Below are positions 8,472 to 16,203 of a stretch of 36,330 nucleotides of DNA, one piece after another (the stretch's first letter is position 1; every line of letters starts with the position of its first letter). The notes beneath the pieces were generated by a model. It was not told the DNA's origin. It saw only the letters and a program-made list of their open reading frames with translations, and searched no databases. Position numbers and translations under genes: made by a program. Source of the stretch: Chitinophagaceae bacterium (GTDB lineage: Bacteria > Bacteroidota > Bacteroidia > Chitinophagales > Chitinophagaceae); assembly GCA_947456025.1 (NCBI GenBank), contig CANGQQ010000006.1, positions 1 through 36,330 of the forward strand, in the 5' to 3' direction.

Positions 8472-10637
8472 ATGTCCAAACTTTTATCTTATATGTTTAC
8501 GAAGAAAAGTCTCTTCATTATACTTGTATTGATTTTAGGCAGCAGTGTCTTTTTTGCCGTTCGCTCTTCCTCTCATAAAACACCCGAAAACCGTTATGAG
8601 AAAATATTAGCGTTGATAGGAGAGATGCTGGAAGACGGACATTTCAGTCCCAAAAAGATCGATGACAATTTTTCAAAAGAGGTTCTGACCCGATTTCTGA
8701 AAAGTCTGGACCCGGACAAAATCTATTTTTTAGCTTCCGATATTGATCAATTTAAAAAATTTGAAAAACGGATTGACGATGAAATTCACGGTGCTAAGTT
8801 GGAATCCTTTTACCTGATCAATGAAGTTTTCAAAAAAAGAGTTTCAGAGGTTGCCGTTTACTATAAAGAAATATTAAAATCACCCTTCGATTTCAATATT
8901 GATGAAACCTATGTAGATGAAAGCGACAATCTGCCATATCCTAAAAATGAAGCTGCACGCAAAGAAGCCTGGAGAAAGAAATTAAAATTCCACACATTGG
9001 AAAAGTATGTTGAACTGATTGAGCAGCAGGAAAAAAATAAAATCAGGGAGCAACCTGCCTTATCCAAGCAGGAAATGGAAAAACAAGCCCGGGAAAAGGT
9101 TTCAAAAATCTATGACCGTATGTTTGACCGTTTCCGTAATCGTTTCAAGGATGATGATCGTTTCAACCTCTTCGTGAACGATATCACAGAAACCATGGAT
9201 CCACATACCACTTATTTCCCTCCAATCGAAAAACGTTCATTCGATGAACAGATGAGCGGAGAATTTTATGGAATTGGGGCCACGTTGATGGAAGAAGATG
9301 GAAATATCAAAATCGGCACTGTTGTAACCGGCAGCCCGGCTTCAAAATCAGGTGAAATCAGGGCAGGGGATTACATTCTAAAAGTAGCTCAGGGAGCAGA
9401 AGAACCTCAGGATTTGAGCGGTTTTTCGGTGGAAGACGCGGTACGCATCATTCGTGGGAAAAAGGGTACTGAAGTGCGGCTTACGATCAAAAAAGCGGAT
9501 GGGACGGTTAAAGTTATTTCGCTGATTCGTGAAAAAATCAATTTAGATGATACTTATGCTAAAAGTCTGATCATTCAGGGACCCGACAATTACAAAATCG
9601 GATACATCTATTTGCCTGAATTTTATGCCAATTTCAACGATCCAAACGGCGCACGGTGCGCCAATGATGTAGCCAAAGAGATCATTAAGTTGAAGATGGA
9701 GAAGGTAAGCGGAATCATTCTCGATCTCCGTACAAACGGAGGCGGCTCATTGATGGATGTGGTTCAGATGGTGGGTCTCTTCATAGAAGATGGTCCGGTT
9801 GTTCAGGTTAAAAGTCGCGATGAAATCCCAACGATTCTTCGCGACCGCGATAATAATATACTTTGGAATGGACCTTTAACTGTAATGGTAAACGAATTCA
9901 GCGCATCTGCATCTGAAATCTTTGCCGCAGCCATTCAGGATTACAAAAGAGGATTGGTGATTGGCAGTACATCCACATATGGTAAAGGAACCGTTCAACC
10001 AAGCCTCGAACTGGAGCGAAATACCTGGAGCACCAGTGAACCTGTTGATTTGGGTTCTTTAAAACTGACACTTCAAAAATTCTATCGGATTTCGGGGGGA
10101 AGCACCCAGTTAAAAGGCGTTGTTCCGGATATTATTTTACCCGACCAGTACGAATATTTGCAATACCGCGAAAAAGATGATCCCGCTGCTTTGGGATGGG
10201 ATGAAATCAACAGTACGCAATATAAAATCTGGAACAGCGAGTACAATTTAAGTGAAGTCATCCAGCGTACCAATGAACGTATTCGTCAAAACAGTTCGTT
10301 TCTAAAAATAAAAGAACACACCGACTGGCTATCCAAAAACAACCAAAAAGTGTATTCTTTAAAGCTGGATCAGTTCCGCAAGGAAAAGAAAGCGTTAAGC
10401 GAGACCGTTCGTCAAATCGATACGCTTACAAAATTACCTGAAGCACTCAATATCATGAATCTTAAAGATGATTTGGTGCGAATCGAGCAAGATTCATTGA
10501 AAAAAGAACGCAATAACCTGTTTCTGAAATTACGTAAAAACGATTTACACTTAGGCGAAACGGTTAATATTATGTATGACATGATCCAGCAATATTATAT
10601 TGCACTCAACAAACAGGCTGGAAGATCCAAGGAATAA
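8472..10637 (+). CDS. prc: Carboxy-terminal processing (tail-specific) protease, S41 family
   Basis: This is a periplasmic serine protease of the Prc/Tsp group that trims or degrades proteins from the C-terminus. The ATG at 8472 gives 721 aa. The ORF-track TTG at 8400 is rejected because the extension (MLIQRIYSSG..) lies in the leader; the ATG at 8493 (MFTKKSLF) is another option. A membrane segment near residues 10-30 (KKSLFIILVLILGSSVFFAV) is a signal or N-terminal anchor. An N-terminal helical Tsp domain follows, then a PDZ domain near 'IGTVVTGSPASKSGEIRAGD', then the S41 core. The catalytic block FSASASEIFAAAIQDY...GKGTVQ gives nucleophile Ser479 and general base Lys505, aligned to E. coli Prc Ser430/Lys455. 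The C-terminal Tsp helical extension is present, so this is the long Prc form. No Shine-Dalgarno is seen; a weak TATTTTTA box lies at 8454. Convergent with ltaE, 6 bp apart. Confidence 0.9.
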   Translation: MSKLLSYMFTKKSLFIILVLILGSSVFFAVRSSSHKTPENRYEKILALIGEMLEDGHFSPKKIDDNFSKEVLTRFLKSLDPDKIYFLASDIDQFKKFEKRIDDEIHGAKLESFYLINEVFKKRVSEVAVYYKEILKSPFDFNIDETYVDESDNLPYPKNEAARKEAWRKKLKFHTLEKYVELIEQQEKNKIREQPALSKQEMEKQAREKVSKIYDRMFDRFRNRFKDDDRFNLFVNDITETMDPHTTYFPPIEKRSFDEQMSGEFYGIGATLMEEDGNIKIGTVVTGSPASKSGEIRAGDYILKVAQGAEEPQDLSGFSVEDAVRIIRGKKGTEVRLTIKKADGTVKVISLIREKINLDDTYAKSLIIQGPDNYKIGYIYLPEFYANFNDPNGARCANDVAKEIIKLKMEKVSGIILDLRTNGGGSLMDVVQMVGLFIEDGPVVQVKSRDEIPTILRDRDNNILWNGPLTVMVNEFSASASEIFAAAIQDYKRGLVIGSTSTYGKGTVQPSLELERNTWSTSEPVDLGSLKLTLQKFYRISGGSTQLKGVVPDIILPDQYEYLQYREKDDPAALGWDEINSTQYKIWNSEYNLSEVIQRTNERIRQNSSFLKIKEHTDWLSKNNQKVYSLKLDQFRKEKKALSETVRQIDTLTKLPEALNIMNLKDDLVRIEQDSLKKERNNLFLKLRKNDLHLGETVNIMYDMIQQYYIALNKQAGRSKE

Positions 10638-10643
10638 AATGCT

Positions 10644-11678
10644 TTAGGAGGGTTTGATTGTCAAATTTTGCAAAATCGTTTGAGCCTGTTTGACCTGTTG
10701 TGGACTAATATCCAAATGCGTAACAAATCGAATCTGATGCTTTCCTGTTGCAAAACATAATATTCTGTATTCTCTAAGTTGTTCAACAAAAGAAGCCGCA
10801 GAAAAATTGTGGTACAAATTAAACAAGACGATATTGGTTTCCACCGGCAAGACTTGTTCCACAAACGACAACCCTCTTAAAGTTTTTGCTAGCTCTGTTG
10901 CATGCGCATGGTCTTCGGCTAGTCGGCCAATATGGTGATCCAGTGCATACAATCCGGCTCCAGCCAAAATACCTGCCTGACGCATGCCACCTCCTAAAAC
11001 TTTTCGGATCCGTCTTGCTAATTGAATGTCTTTAGATGTCCCCAACAAAACACTTCCGACAGGTGCTCCTAATCCCTTACTCAAACAAATCGAGATGCTA
11101 TCAAACAGTTCCCCGTAAGCGATCGGAGATTGATGTGTAGCCACCAATGCGTTAAATAAACGCGCCCCGTCAAGATGCAGCTTCAATTTATTTTCAAGAC
11201 AAACACTTTTAATATCTTCTATATCAACAAGTTCATAAACACTTCCGCCTCCTCTGTTACACGTATTTTCGAGAACGACCAATTGAGATTGGGCCTTATG
11301 AATGTCGTTGGGATTGATGGCATCCCTGACTTGCCAGTCCTTAACTCGTCCCCGGTCACCTCTCAGCAACCGAACGGAAGCCCCGGAATTGAAGGCAATA
11401 CCGCCACCTTCGTATTGATAAACATGGCTCAATTCATCGCAAATAACTTCGCTACCCGGTTGGGTATGCAGTTTAATAGCAATTTGATTGGCCATTGTTC
11501 CGGACGGACAAAACAAGCCCGCCTCCATTCCAAACCTGCTTGACAATTGGTGCTCTAATTCATTTACCGACGGGTCTTCGCCAAAAACATCGTCTCCGGT
11601 AGCAGCTTTAGCCATCGCCTCCAGCATACCTGGAGTTGGTTTGGTTATGGTATCGCTTCTAAAATCAATCCAATCCAT
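10644..11678 (-). CDS. ltaE: Low-specificity L-threonine aldolase
   Basis: This PLP enzyme cleaves L-threonine or L-allo-threonine to glycine and acetaldehyde. The 344-aa length is normal for the family. The N-terminus DFRSDTITKPTPGM.EAM..A..GDDV(F/Y)GEDP is diagnostic. LHLDGARLFNA (167-177) supplies the PLP-contacting Asp/Arg, and ICLSKGLGAPVGSVL carries the Schiff-base lysine, Lys201. The ATG at 11678 fits the family N-terminus (MDWIDFRSDT). It is transcribed away from rpoD, and the gene ends facing prc with almost no space and no visible terminator between the two. It stands alone, with no glycine-cleavage or serine genes nearby. Confidence 0.92.
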   Translation of the reverse strand: MDWIDFRSDTITKPTPGMLEAMAKAATGDDVFGEDPSVNELEHQLSSRFGMEAGLFCPSGTMANQIAIKLHTQPGSEVICDELSHVYQYEGGGIAFNSGASVRLLRGDRGRVKDWQVRDAINPNDIHKAQSQLVVLENTCNRGGGSVYELVDIEDIKSVCLENKLKLHLDGARLFNALVATHQSPIAYGELFDSISICLSKGLGAPVGSVLLGTSKDIQLARRIRKVLGGGMRQAGILAGAGLYALDHHIGRLAEDHAHATELAKTLRGLSFVEQVLPVETNIVLFNLYHNFSAASFVEQLREYRILCFATGKHQIRFVTHLDISPQQVKQAQTILQNLTIKPS

Positions 11679-11821
11679 GAAAAATGTAGTTTATTTATGA
11701 AAATGCATCAAAATTGTGTCTATTTATTGATTTAGACAGTTTTGACTTCAACCTTTTTGTGCTTTGGGAGTTAATTTTAGGGAGTTATGCAGAAACGTTA
11801 TGAAAAGCGAAAATTGCGTAT

Positions 11822-11829
11822 TAACTTTG
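11822..11829 (+). promoter_or_regulatory. Bacteroidota -7 box (TAACTTTG) for rpoD
   Basis: TAACTTTG fully matches the Bacteroidota -7 consensus TAnnTTTG. No good TTTG/TTG -33 element sits 17-23 bp upstream. A start site near 11835 would leave a leader of about 88 nt before rpoD, the longest in this window. A 7-bp hairpin (GTAAAAT 11867-11873 with ATTTTAC 11885-11891) lies in that leader. Confidence 0.55.
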
Positions 11830-11906
11830 CGGCAATAAACAGGTTTTCGTCCATTTTCAACAAATTGTAAAATTTTCCCTGTCTATTTTACGTTCTAAAC
11901 AAAAAC

Positions 11907-11913
11907 AAGGAGA
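11907..11913 (+). promoter_or_regulatory. Strong Shine-Dalgarno sequence before rpoD
   Basis: AAGGAGA lies 9 nt before the ATG at 11923 and is close to the ideal anti-SD complement. No other gene in this window has a correctly spaced SD, which fits Bacteroidota practice and makes this one stand out. It also fixes the rpoD start. Confidence 0.8.
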
Positions 11914-11922
11914 TCATTTCAT

Positions 11923-12783
11923 ATGCGGCAATTAAAAATCGCTACCCAGATTACGAATCGTGATTCACAGGCAGTAGAAAAATATTTACAGGAAATTTCA
12001 AAAATTCCCATGATCACTCCGGAGGAGGAAACGACTCTTGCTCAACGGATTAAAATGGGTGATCAGCGCGCCTTGGATAAACTGGTTCAATCCAACCTCC
12101 GTTTTGTGGTTTCTGTGGCAAAACAATACCAACATCAGGGTTTATCGCTCAGTGATTTGATCAATGAAGGCAATCTGGGTCTCATCAAAGCTGCACAACG
12201 TTTCGATGAAACCAAAGGGTTTAAATTCATTTCATATGCGGTTTGGTGGATTCGTCAGTCAATTTTACAAGCCTTGGCAGAACAAGGACGTTTGGTTCGT
12301 TTGCCTCAAAACAAAATTGGCACTTACAATAAAGCCAACAAAGCCTATATGGCATTTGAACAGGAACATGAGAGAGAACCTTCAACTGAAGAATTGGCCG
12401 ATATCCTGGAAATGAGCGAAACCGAAATCAATAATATTTTTCAAAGCAATACCCGGCATACTTCGCTGGACGCTCCCGTTCATGAAGCGGAAGATGTAGC
12501 AATGGGAGATTTGCTGGAAGGAAGTGATGATACGGATGAAGATGTGATGAAAGACTCCTTGCGCAATGAAATTCGCAGAGTTTTGAAATCTTTAAGTCCG
12601 CGTGAAGCAGAAATTGTAAATGCTTATTTCGGACTCGACGGAGAAAATGGTGTTACGATTGAACAAATCGGTCAGAAATACGATCTCACAAAAGAACGAA
12701 TCCGTCAAATCAAGGAACGCGCCATTAAACGTCTGCAAAAAGCACGTTTCAGTAATGCATTGAAGAGCTATTTAGGCAACTAA
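11923..12783 (+). CDS. rpoD: Primary RNA polymerase sigma factor (RpoD/SigA)
   Basis: This is the housekeeping sigma-70 factor that recognises the -33/-7 promoters. The 286-aa length is the usual short Bacteroidota form: it starts at region 1.2 (SQAVEKYLQEISKIPMITPEEE) and lacks region 1.1. Region 2 covers about 50-120 (NLRFVVSVAKQYQHQGLSLSDLINEGNLGLIKAAQRFD...FISYAVWWIRQSI), region 3 about 125-200, and region 4 about 225-280 with the helix-turn-helix VTIEQIGQKYDLTKERIRQIKERAIKRL. Near-canonical region 2.3/2.4 aromatics (YAVWWIRQ) and the RxxLPQNK motif point to group 1 rather than an alternative or ECF sigma. Its start is fixed by a strong SD. The gene is monocistronic, with its own -7 box and a terminator just after the stop. 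Confidence 0.95.
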   Translation: MRQLKIATQITNRDSQAVEKYLQEISKIPMITPEEETTLAQRIKMGDQRALDKLVQSNLRFVVSVAKQYQHQGLSLSDLINEGNLGLIKAAQRFDETKGFKFISYAVWWIRQSILQALAEQGRLVRLPQNKIGTYNKANKAYMAFEQEHEREPSTEELADILEMSETEINNIFQSNTRHTSLDAPVHEAEDVAMGDLLEGSDDTDEDVMKDSLRNEIRRVLKSLSPREAEIVNAYFGLDGENGVTIEQIGQKYDLTKERIRQIKERAIKRLQKARFSNALKSYLGN

Positions 12784-12807
12784 ATCATTTATATGGGTAT
12801 TAAGTAC

Positions 12808-12843
12808 AAATCCTTCCGGTTCTTCCGGAGGGATTTTTTTTAT
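12808..12843 (+). terminator. Rho-independent terminator of rpoD
   Basis: The 12-bp stem AAATCCTTCCGG / CCGGAGGGATTT (one G-T wobble) has a 5-nt loop (TTCTT) and is followed by a run of Ts. It ends before the promoter of the next gene. Confidence 0.88.
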
Positions 12844-12903
12844 ATCCGTGCCCTTGTAAATGGATTTAATGTTTTCTTATAACTGTGAGACTTTCCTGAA
12901 TTG

Positions 12904-12911
12904 TACATTTG
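12904..12911 (+). promoter_or_regulatory. Bacteroidota -7 box (TACATTTG) abutting the lipoprotein start
   Basis: TACATTTG is a full consensus match. Only five bases (CAGTT) separate it from the ATG at 12917, so transcription would begin about at the start codon and give a leaderless or nearly leaderless mRNA. It also shows that the upstream in-frame starts of the ORF track (12860) are not used. Confidence 0.6.
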
Positions 12912-12916
12912 CAGTT

Positions 12917-13804
12917 ATGAAAGCGTTTTCCCTGCTTGTGGTGGTTCTCATCTTTTTTTCATCCTGTGAAAAAAGGATCGAATTCAATCTCAAAAATGCC
13001 GAACCGGTCTTAAATGTTGACGCATCAATTGAAAACGGGAAAGACCCGGTCGTTGTCTTAACCAAAAGTCTGAATTTCTTTTCTACGATATCCATACAAG
13101 ACATTTCCAATTCACTCATAAAAGATGCAAAAGTTTTTATCAGCAATGGAGTTGCAACACAGGAGTTGAACAGAATTGATGTTCCCTTACCCGGAGCGAT
13201 CAGTTACAGTTATTATTCCTTTGACCCTTCGGTGGGCACAACACGGATCCAGGGAGAACTAAACACAGCCTACCAGTTAAAGATTATTTGGAATGGAAAA
13301 GAATATAATGCCAATACAACCATTCCTCCAATACGAAAAACACTGGACTCCATCTGGTGGGAAAAAGCACCTTTTACCCCGGATACCAGCACGAAAGTAG
13401 TAGTTAAAGGAACCGTAACAGACCCTCCGGAATTTGGCAATTACATCCGTTATTTTACAAAAGTGAACGATGAACCCTTTTTCCCCGGGTTAGGCTCTGT
13501 ATTTGATGATTTACTGGTGAATGGCACTACTTATGAAGCCACCATAGACAAAGGAGTGAACAGAAATTCGGATATTGACTTTGAACAAATCGGTTTTTTC
13601 AAAAAAGGAGATAACGTCACCATCAAACTCTGCAACATCGACAAAGCGACCTATGATTTTTGGAGAACGGTTGAGTTCAGCTATTCCAGTATTGGAAACC
13701 CTTTTTCATCGCCCACCAAAATCAAAGGAAATATCAGCAATGGAGCTTTGGGCTATTTTGGAGGGTACGCTGCCATGTTTAAATCACTGACCATTCCCCG
13801 TTAG
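12917..13804 (+). CDS. DUF4249 family lipoprotein
   Basis: This is a predicted outer-membrane or periplasmic lipoprotein of unknown function, 295 aa. The ATG at 12917 gives a clean lipoprotein signal: MKAF, hydrophobic LLVVVLIFF, lipobox SSC with Cys as the first mature residue, followed by EKR. The ORF-track start at 12860 would bury this signal and overlap the promoter. The body is beta-rich with an early 'LNVDASIENGKDPVVVLTKS' strand pair and ends in NPFSSPTKIKGNISNGALGYFGGYA, which I recognise as the C-terminal signature of DUF4249. Family members usually sit next to a TonB-dependent receptor; here none is present, with rpoD before and trxB after. Function cannot be assigned. Confidence 0.82.
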   Translation: MKAFSLLVVVLIFFSSCEKRIEFNLKNAEPVLNVDASIENGKDPVVVLTKSLNFFSTISIQDISNSLIKDAKVFISNGVATQELNRIDVPLPGAISYSYYSFDPSVGTTRIQGELNTAYQLKIIWNGKEYNANTTIPPIRKTLDSIWWEKAPFTPDTSTKVVVKGTVTDPPEFGNYIRYFTKVNDEPFFPGLGSVFDDLLVNGTTYEATIDKGVNRNSDIDFEQIGFFKKGDNVTIKLCNIDKATYDFWRTVEFSYSSIGNPFSSPTKIKGNISNGALGYFGGYAAMFKSLTIPR

Positions 13805-13861
13805 TTATCCACAAATCCGTTCTCTTTGAACAGCAGAGACTTATTTACAATTACATCCCTC

Positions 13862-13869
13862 TATTTTTG
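13862..13869 (+). promoter_or_regulatory. Bacteroidota -7 box (TATTTTTG) for trxB
   Basis: TATTTTTG fully matches TAnnTTTG. It lies 12 bases before the ATG at 13882, predicting a leader of only a few bases. The TTG start in the ORF track (13867) overlaps this box and is rejected. Confidence 0.55.
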
Positions 13870-13881
13870 TTGACTTGTAAA

Positions 13882-14832
13882 ATGAAGAATATGGAACAAT
13901 CAGAAAAAGTACATTGTTTGATTATTGGTTCTGGCCCTGCAGGTTATACAGCGGCCATCTATGCCGCTCGTGCAAATATGAAGCCTGTCTTGTATCAAGG
14001 CATTCAACCCGGGGGCCAATTGACCATTACCACAGAAGTCGAAAACTATCCAGGATATCCCGAAGGCATACAGGGACCTGAAATGATGATTGACTTCGAA
14101 AAGCAAGCTAAGAGAATGGGAGCCGATATTCGTTACGGATTGGCTACAAAAGTCGATTTTTCCTCTACACCTCATAAAGTTTGGATCGATGAAGAGAAAT
14201 TAATTGAAGCCGACAGTGTGATCATTTGTACCGGGGCCAGTGCAAAATGGCTTGGACTTGAAAGCGAACAACGTCTGAACGGCTATGGCGTGAGTGCCTG
14301 TGCTGTTTGCGACGGGTTCTTCTTCAGAGGAAAAGAAGTTGCAATTGTGGGGGCCGGTGATACCGCAGCAGAAGAAGCCCTTTATTTAAGTAAGCTTTGC
14401 ACTACGGTACATATGTTAATCCGAAAAGATGTGATGCGGGCCAGTAAAATCATGCAGGATCGTGTACGAAATACCCCCAATATTAAAATCTACTGGAACT
14501 CAGAAACAGTCGAAATTTTAGGCGAAAAAAAGGTAGAGGGAATGCGCATCAGAAACAACAAATCCGGTGATGAACAGGAGGTACCCTTACAAGGGTTCTT
14601 TGTAGCAATCGGGCATCAACCCAACTCCGATATCTTCAAGGACTGGTTGACAATGGATGAAGCCGGATACATTCAAACCATTCCGGGCTCTTCCAAAACC
14701 AACCTTGAAGGCGTGTTTGCTGCCGGTGATGTTCAGGATAAAATCTACCGTCAAGCCGTTACAGCCGCAGGTAGTGGGTGTATGGCCGCTTTGGATGCAG
14801 AGCGTTATTTAAGCGCAAAAGGATCCATCTAA
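13882..14832 (+). CDS. trxB: Thioredoxin-disulfide reductase
   Basis: This FAD enzyme passes electrons from NADPH to thioredoxin in the cytoplasm. The 316-aa length is normal for the low-molecular-weight bacterial type. The FAD dinucleotide fold is LIIGSGPAGYTAAIYAARA near the start, GGQLTITTEVENYPG follows, the redox-active disulfide is CAVC (Cys140/Cys143), the NADPH fold is IVGAGDTAAEEALYLSKL, and the C-terminal FAD motif is FAAGDVQDKIYRQAVTAAGSG. The ATG at 13882 is favoured; ATG 13891 (MEQSEKV) is equally possible. The phosphate-binding stretch reads IRKDVMRAS where many homologues have RR, still compatible with NADPH. It is monocistronic, ending at a strong terminator. Confidence 0.95.
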   Translation: MKNMEQSEKVHCLIIGSGPAGYTAAIYAARANMKPVLYQGIQPGGQLTITTEVENYPGYPEGIQGPEMMIDFEKQAKRMGADIRYGLATKVDFSSTPHKVWIDEEKLIEADSVIICTGASAKWLGLESEQRLNGYGVSACAVCDGFFFRGKEVAIVGAGDTAAEEALYLSKLCTTVHMLIRKDVMRASKIMQDRVRNTPNIKIYWNSETVEILGEKKVEGMRIRNNKSGDEQEVPLQGFFVAIGHQPNSDIFKDWLTMDEAGYIQTIPGSSKTNLEGVFAAGDVQDKIYRQAVTAAGSGCMAALDAERYLSAKGSI

Positions 14833-14867
14833 TCACAACACAACAACAAATTGGATTGCCTTTTTGC

Positions 14868-14908
14868 AACCAACAGGAATCCGGTCGATTCCTGTTGGTT
14901 TGTTTTTG
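14868..14908 (+). terminator. Rho-independent terminator of trxB
   Basis: The perfect 14-bp stem AACCAACAGGAATC / GATTCCTGTTGGTT has a 5-nt loop (CGGTC) and is followed by TGTTTTTG. The stretch from here to folB (about 110 bp) holds only a partial promoter match (TAACCTTG, near 14950). Confidence 0.92.
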
Positions 14909-15016
14909 AATCGGTATGTTTACGCATCTTTTGGTTTTCCGAATTCATAACCTTGTAAACGGAGTGCATATTTCAATTTGACATGGAAGATGTTCGTCTT
15001 CAGAAATGTATAATAT

Positions 15017-15376
15017 ATGATGACCGTTCATTTAAAACAAGTTGAACTTTTTGGACATCACGGACTTTATGAAGGAGAGGAGCCTACAGGTGGTTGGTTC
15101 GTCATTGATTTGTCGGTCTTATATGAGCCTGTATTCCCGATCACCACATTGGAGCAAACCGTGAATTATGCCGATTTATTTGAGCTGGTACAACAAGAAA
15201 TGAAGCAAACAAAGGCGTTACTCGAAATGGTTGCGGAGTCGATCTGTAATGCTGTGAAGCAACAATACCCTGCTGTTCTTCAAATTCAAATAAGTATCTT
15301 TAAGAAAAAGCCGCCGATTCCGAATTTTAAAGGCAGTACCGGAATCACGCTTGAAAAATCGTTTCCGGCATCATGA
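15017..15376 (+). CDS. folB: Dihydroneopterin aldolase
   Basis: This enzyme cleaves 7,8-dihydroneopterin to 6-hydroxymethyl-7,8-dihydropterin and glycolaldehyde in folate synthesis. The 119-aa length is typical. The early motif LKQVELFGHHGLYEGEE supplies the conserved Glu (21/22) that binds the pterin, NYADL gives the active-site Tyr region (51), and IFKKKPPIP supplies the catalytic Lys (96-98). The start is ATGATG at 15017/15020, with no Shine-Dalgarno. Its stop overlaps the ATG of the next gene by 4 bp (ATGA), so the two are translationally coupled. Confidence 0.9.
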   Translation: MMTVHLKQVELFGHHGLYEGEEPTGGWFVIDLSVLYEPVFPITTLEQTVNYADLFELVQQEMKQTKALLEMVAESICNAVKQQYPAVLQIQISIFKKKPPIPNFKGSTGITLEKSFPAS

Positions 15377-16143
15377 GACCTAAATGCACCTTTCTTTTCT
15401 TCATCTGCTATTTGTTGTTCCTCCATCAACCGTCACAGGCACAAAGTATTGAGGCTTTAATTCAACAAGGAGATTTGCTGGAAAAACAAATGAGGGAAGA
15501 AGAAGCCTATCAACGCTTTAAAGAAGTTGTAAAACTTCAACCCCGAAACCTGTATGCACTCATCCGAAGCAGTGAATTGGCCAGCAGGGTTGGAAAACGA
15601 CAACTTAAGGAAGAACGGCAGTATGATTATTACAACGCCGCTCGCATCTATGCAGAACGTGCCATCAAAGAAAATCCCTACGATTCTGATGCCAATATGG
15701 TGATGGCTGTTGCATTTGGCAGAATGGCGTTAATGAAAAACGGGAAAGATAAAGTGGCAAGTGTTCGAGATATCAAAACCTTTGCCGAACGTTCCCTGCA
15801 CTACAATCCCAAAAACTTTAAAGCCATGCATGTACTTGGGAAATGGCATTACGAAGTCAGTAACTTAACCGCTATTGAACGAGGAGCGGCCCGTATTCTA
15901 TTTGGCGGTTTACCGAAAGCTTCCTTTGATTCTTCGATCTATTTCTATGAAAAAGCCAGGGTATTGAGTCCCGGTTTTATTCTCAACTATCTGGAACTGG
16001 CAAAAGCTTATGAAAAAAACAACAAACGAGCCAAAGCCATCGAACTGCTAAAATACATCCGAAGGTTACCGAATACCATCTACGATGATGCCATCATCAA
16101 AGCGGAAGCCGCCCAACTTCTGGAAAAATGGAAACGGAATTGA
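15373..16143 (+). CDS. Secreted TPR protein resembling the RMDN (regulator of microtubule dynamics) family
   Basis: The protein has 256 aa with an N-terminal signal peptide (TFLFFICYLLFLHQPSQAQ) and helical repeats of TPR type. The second half closely follows the pattern I know from eukaryotic RMDN/FAM82 proteins: NPKNFKAMHVLGKWHYEVSNLTAIERGAARILFGGLPKASFDSSIYFYEKARVLSPGF.LNYLELAKAYEKNNKRAKAIELLK, with LGKWHYEV at 155-162 and IER.AARILFG.LP at 168-181. In eukaryotes these proteins sit at mitochondria and membrane contact sites; the bacterial role is unknown. Here it is probably periplasmic and may scaffold proteins. It is coupled to folB (4-bp overlap), likely by position rather than shared function. 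Recognition is from memory of the motif, not a search. Confidence 0.75.
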   Translation: MRPKCTFLFFICYLLFLHQPSQAQSIEALIQQGDLLEKQMREEEAYQRFKEVVKLQPRNLYALIRSSELASRVGKRQLKEERQYDYYNAARIYAERAIKENPYDSDANMVMAVAFGRMALMKNGKDKVASVRDIKTFAERSLHYNPKNFKAMHVLGKWHYEVSNLTAIERGAARILFGGLPKASFDSSIYFYEKARVLSPGFILNYLELAKAYEKNNKRAKAIELLKYIRRLPNTIYDDAIIKAEAAQLLEKWKRN

Positions 16144-16178
16144 GCAGATTGATCCTGAATGATCAATTCATTTTATGA

Positions 16179-16186
16179 TACTTTTG
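16179..16186 (+). promoter_or_regulatory. Bacteroidota -7 box (TACTTTTG) for the radical SAM gene
   Basis: TACTTTTG fully matches TAnnTTTG and lies 17 bases before the TTG start at 16204, supporting that unusual start codon. A short 7-bp hairpin (ATTGATC...GATCAAT, about 16148-16167) lies between it and the preceding stop. Confidence 0.55.
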
Positions 16187-16203
16187 CAACTTAAAACGAT
16201 CAT

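Noticed and set aside
11679-11922. tRNA or small RNA gene in the ltaE-rpoD gap
   Set aside because: No cloverleaf or T-arm sequence is visible on either strand; the rpoD promoter, a small hairpin and the Shine-Dalgarno are the only features I can support there.
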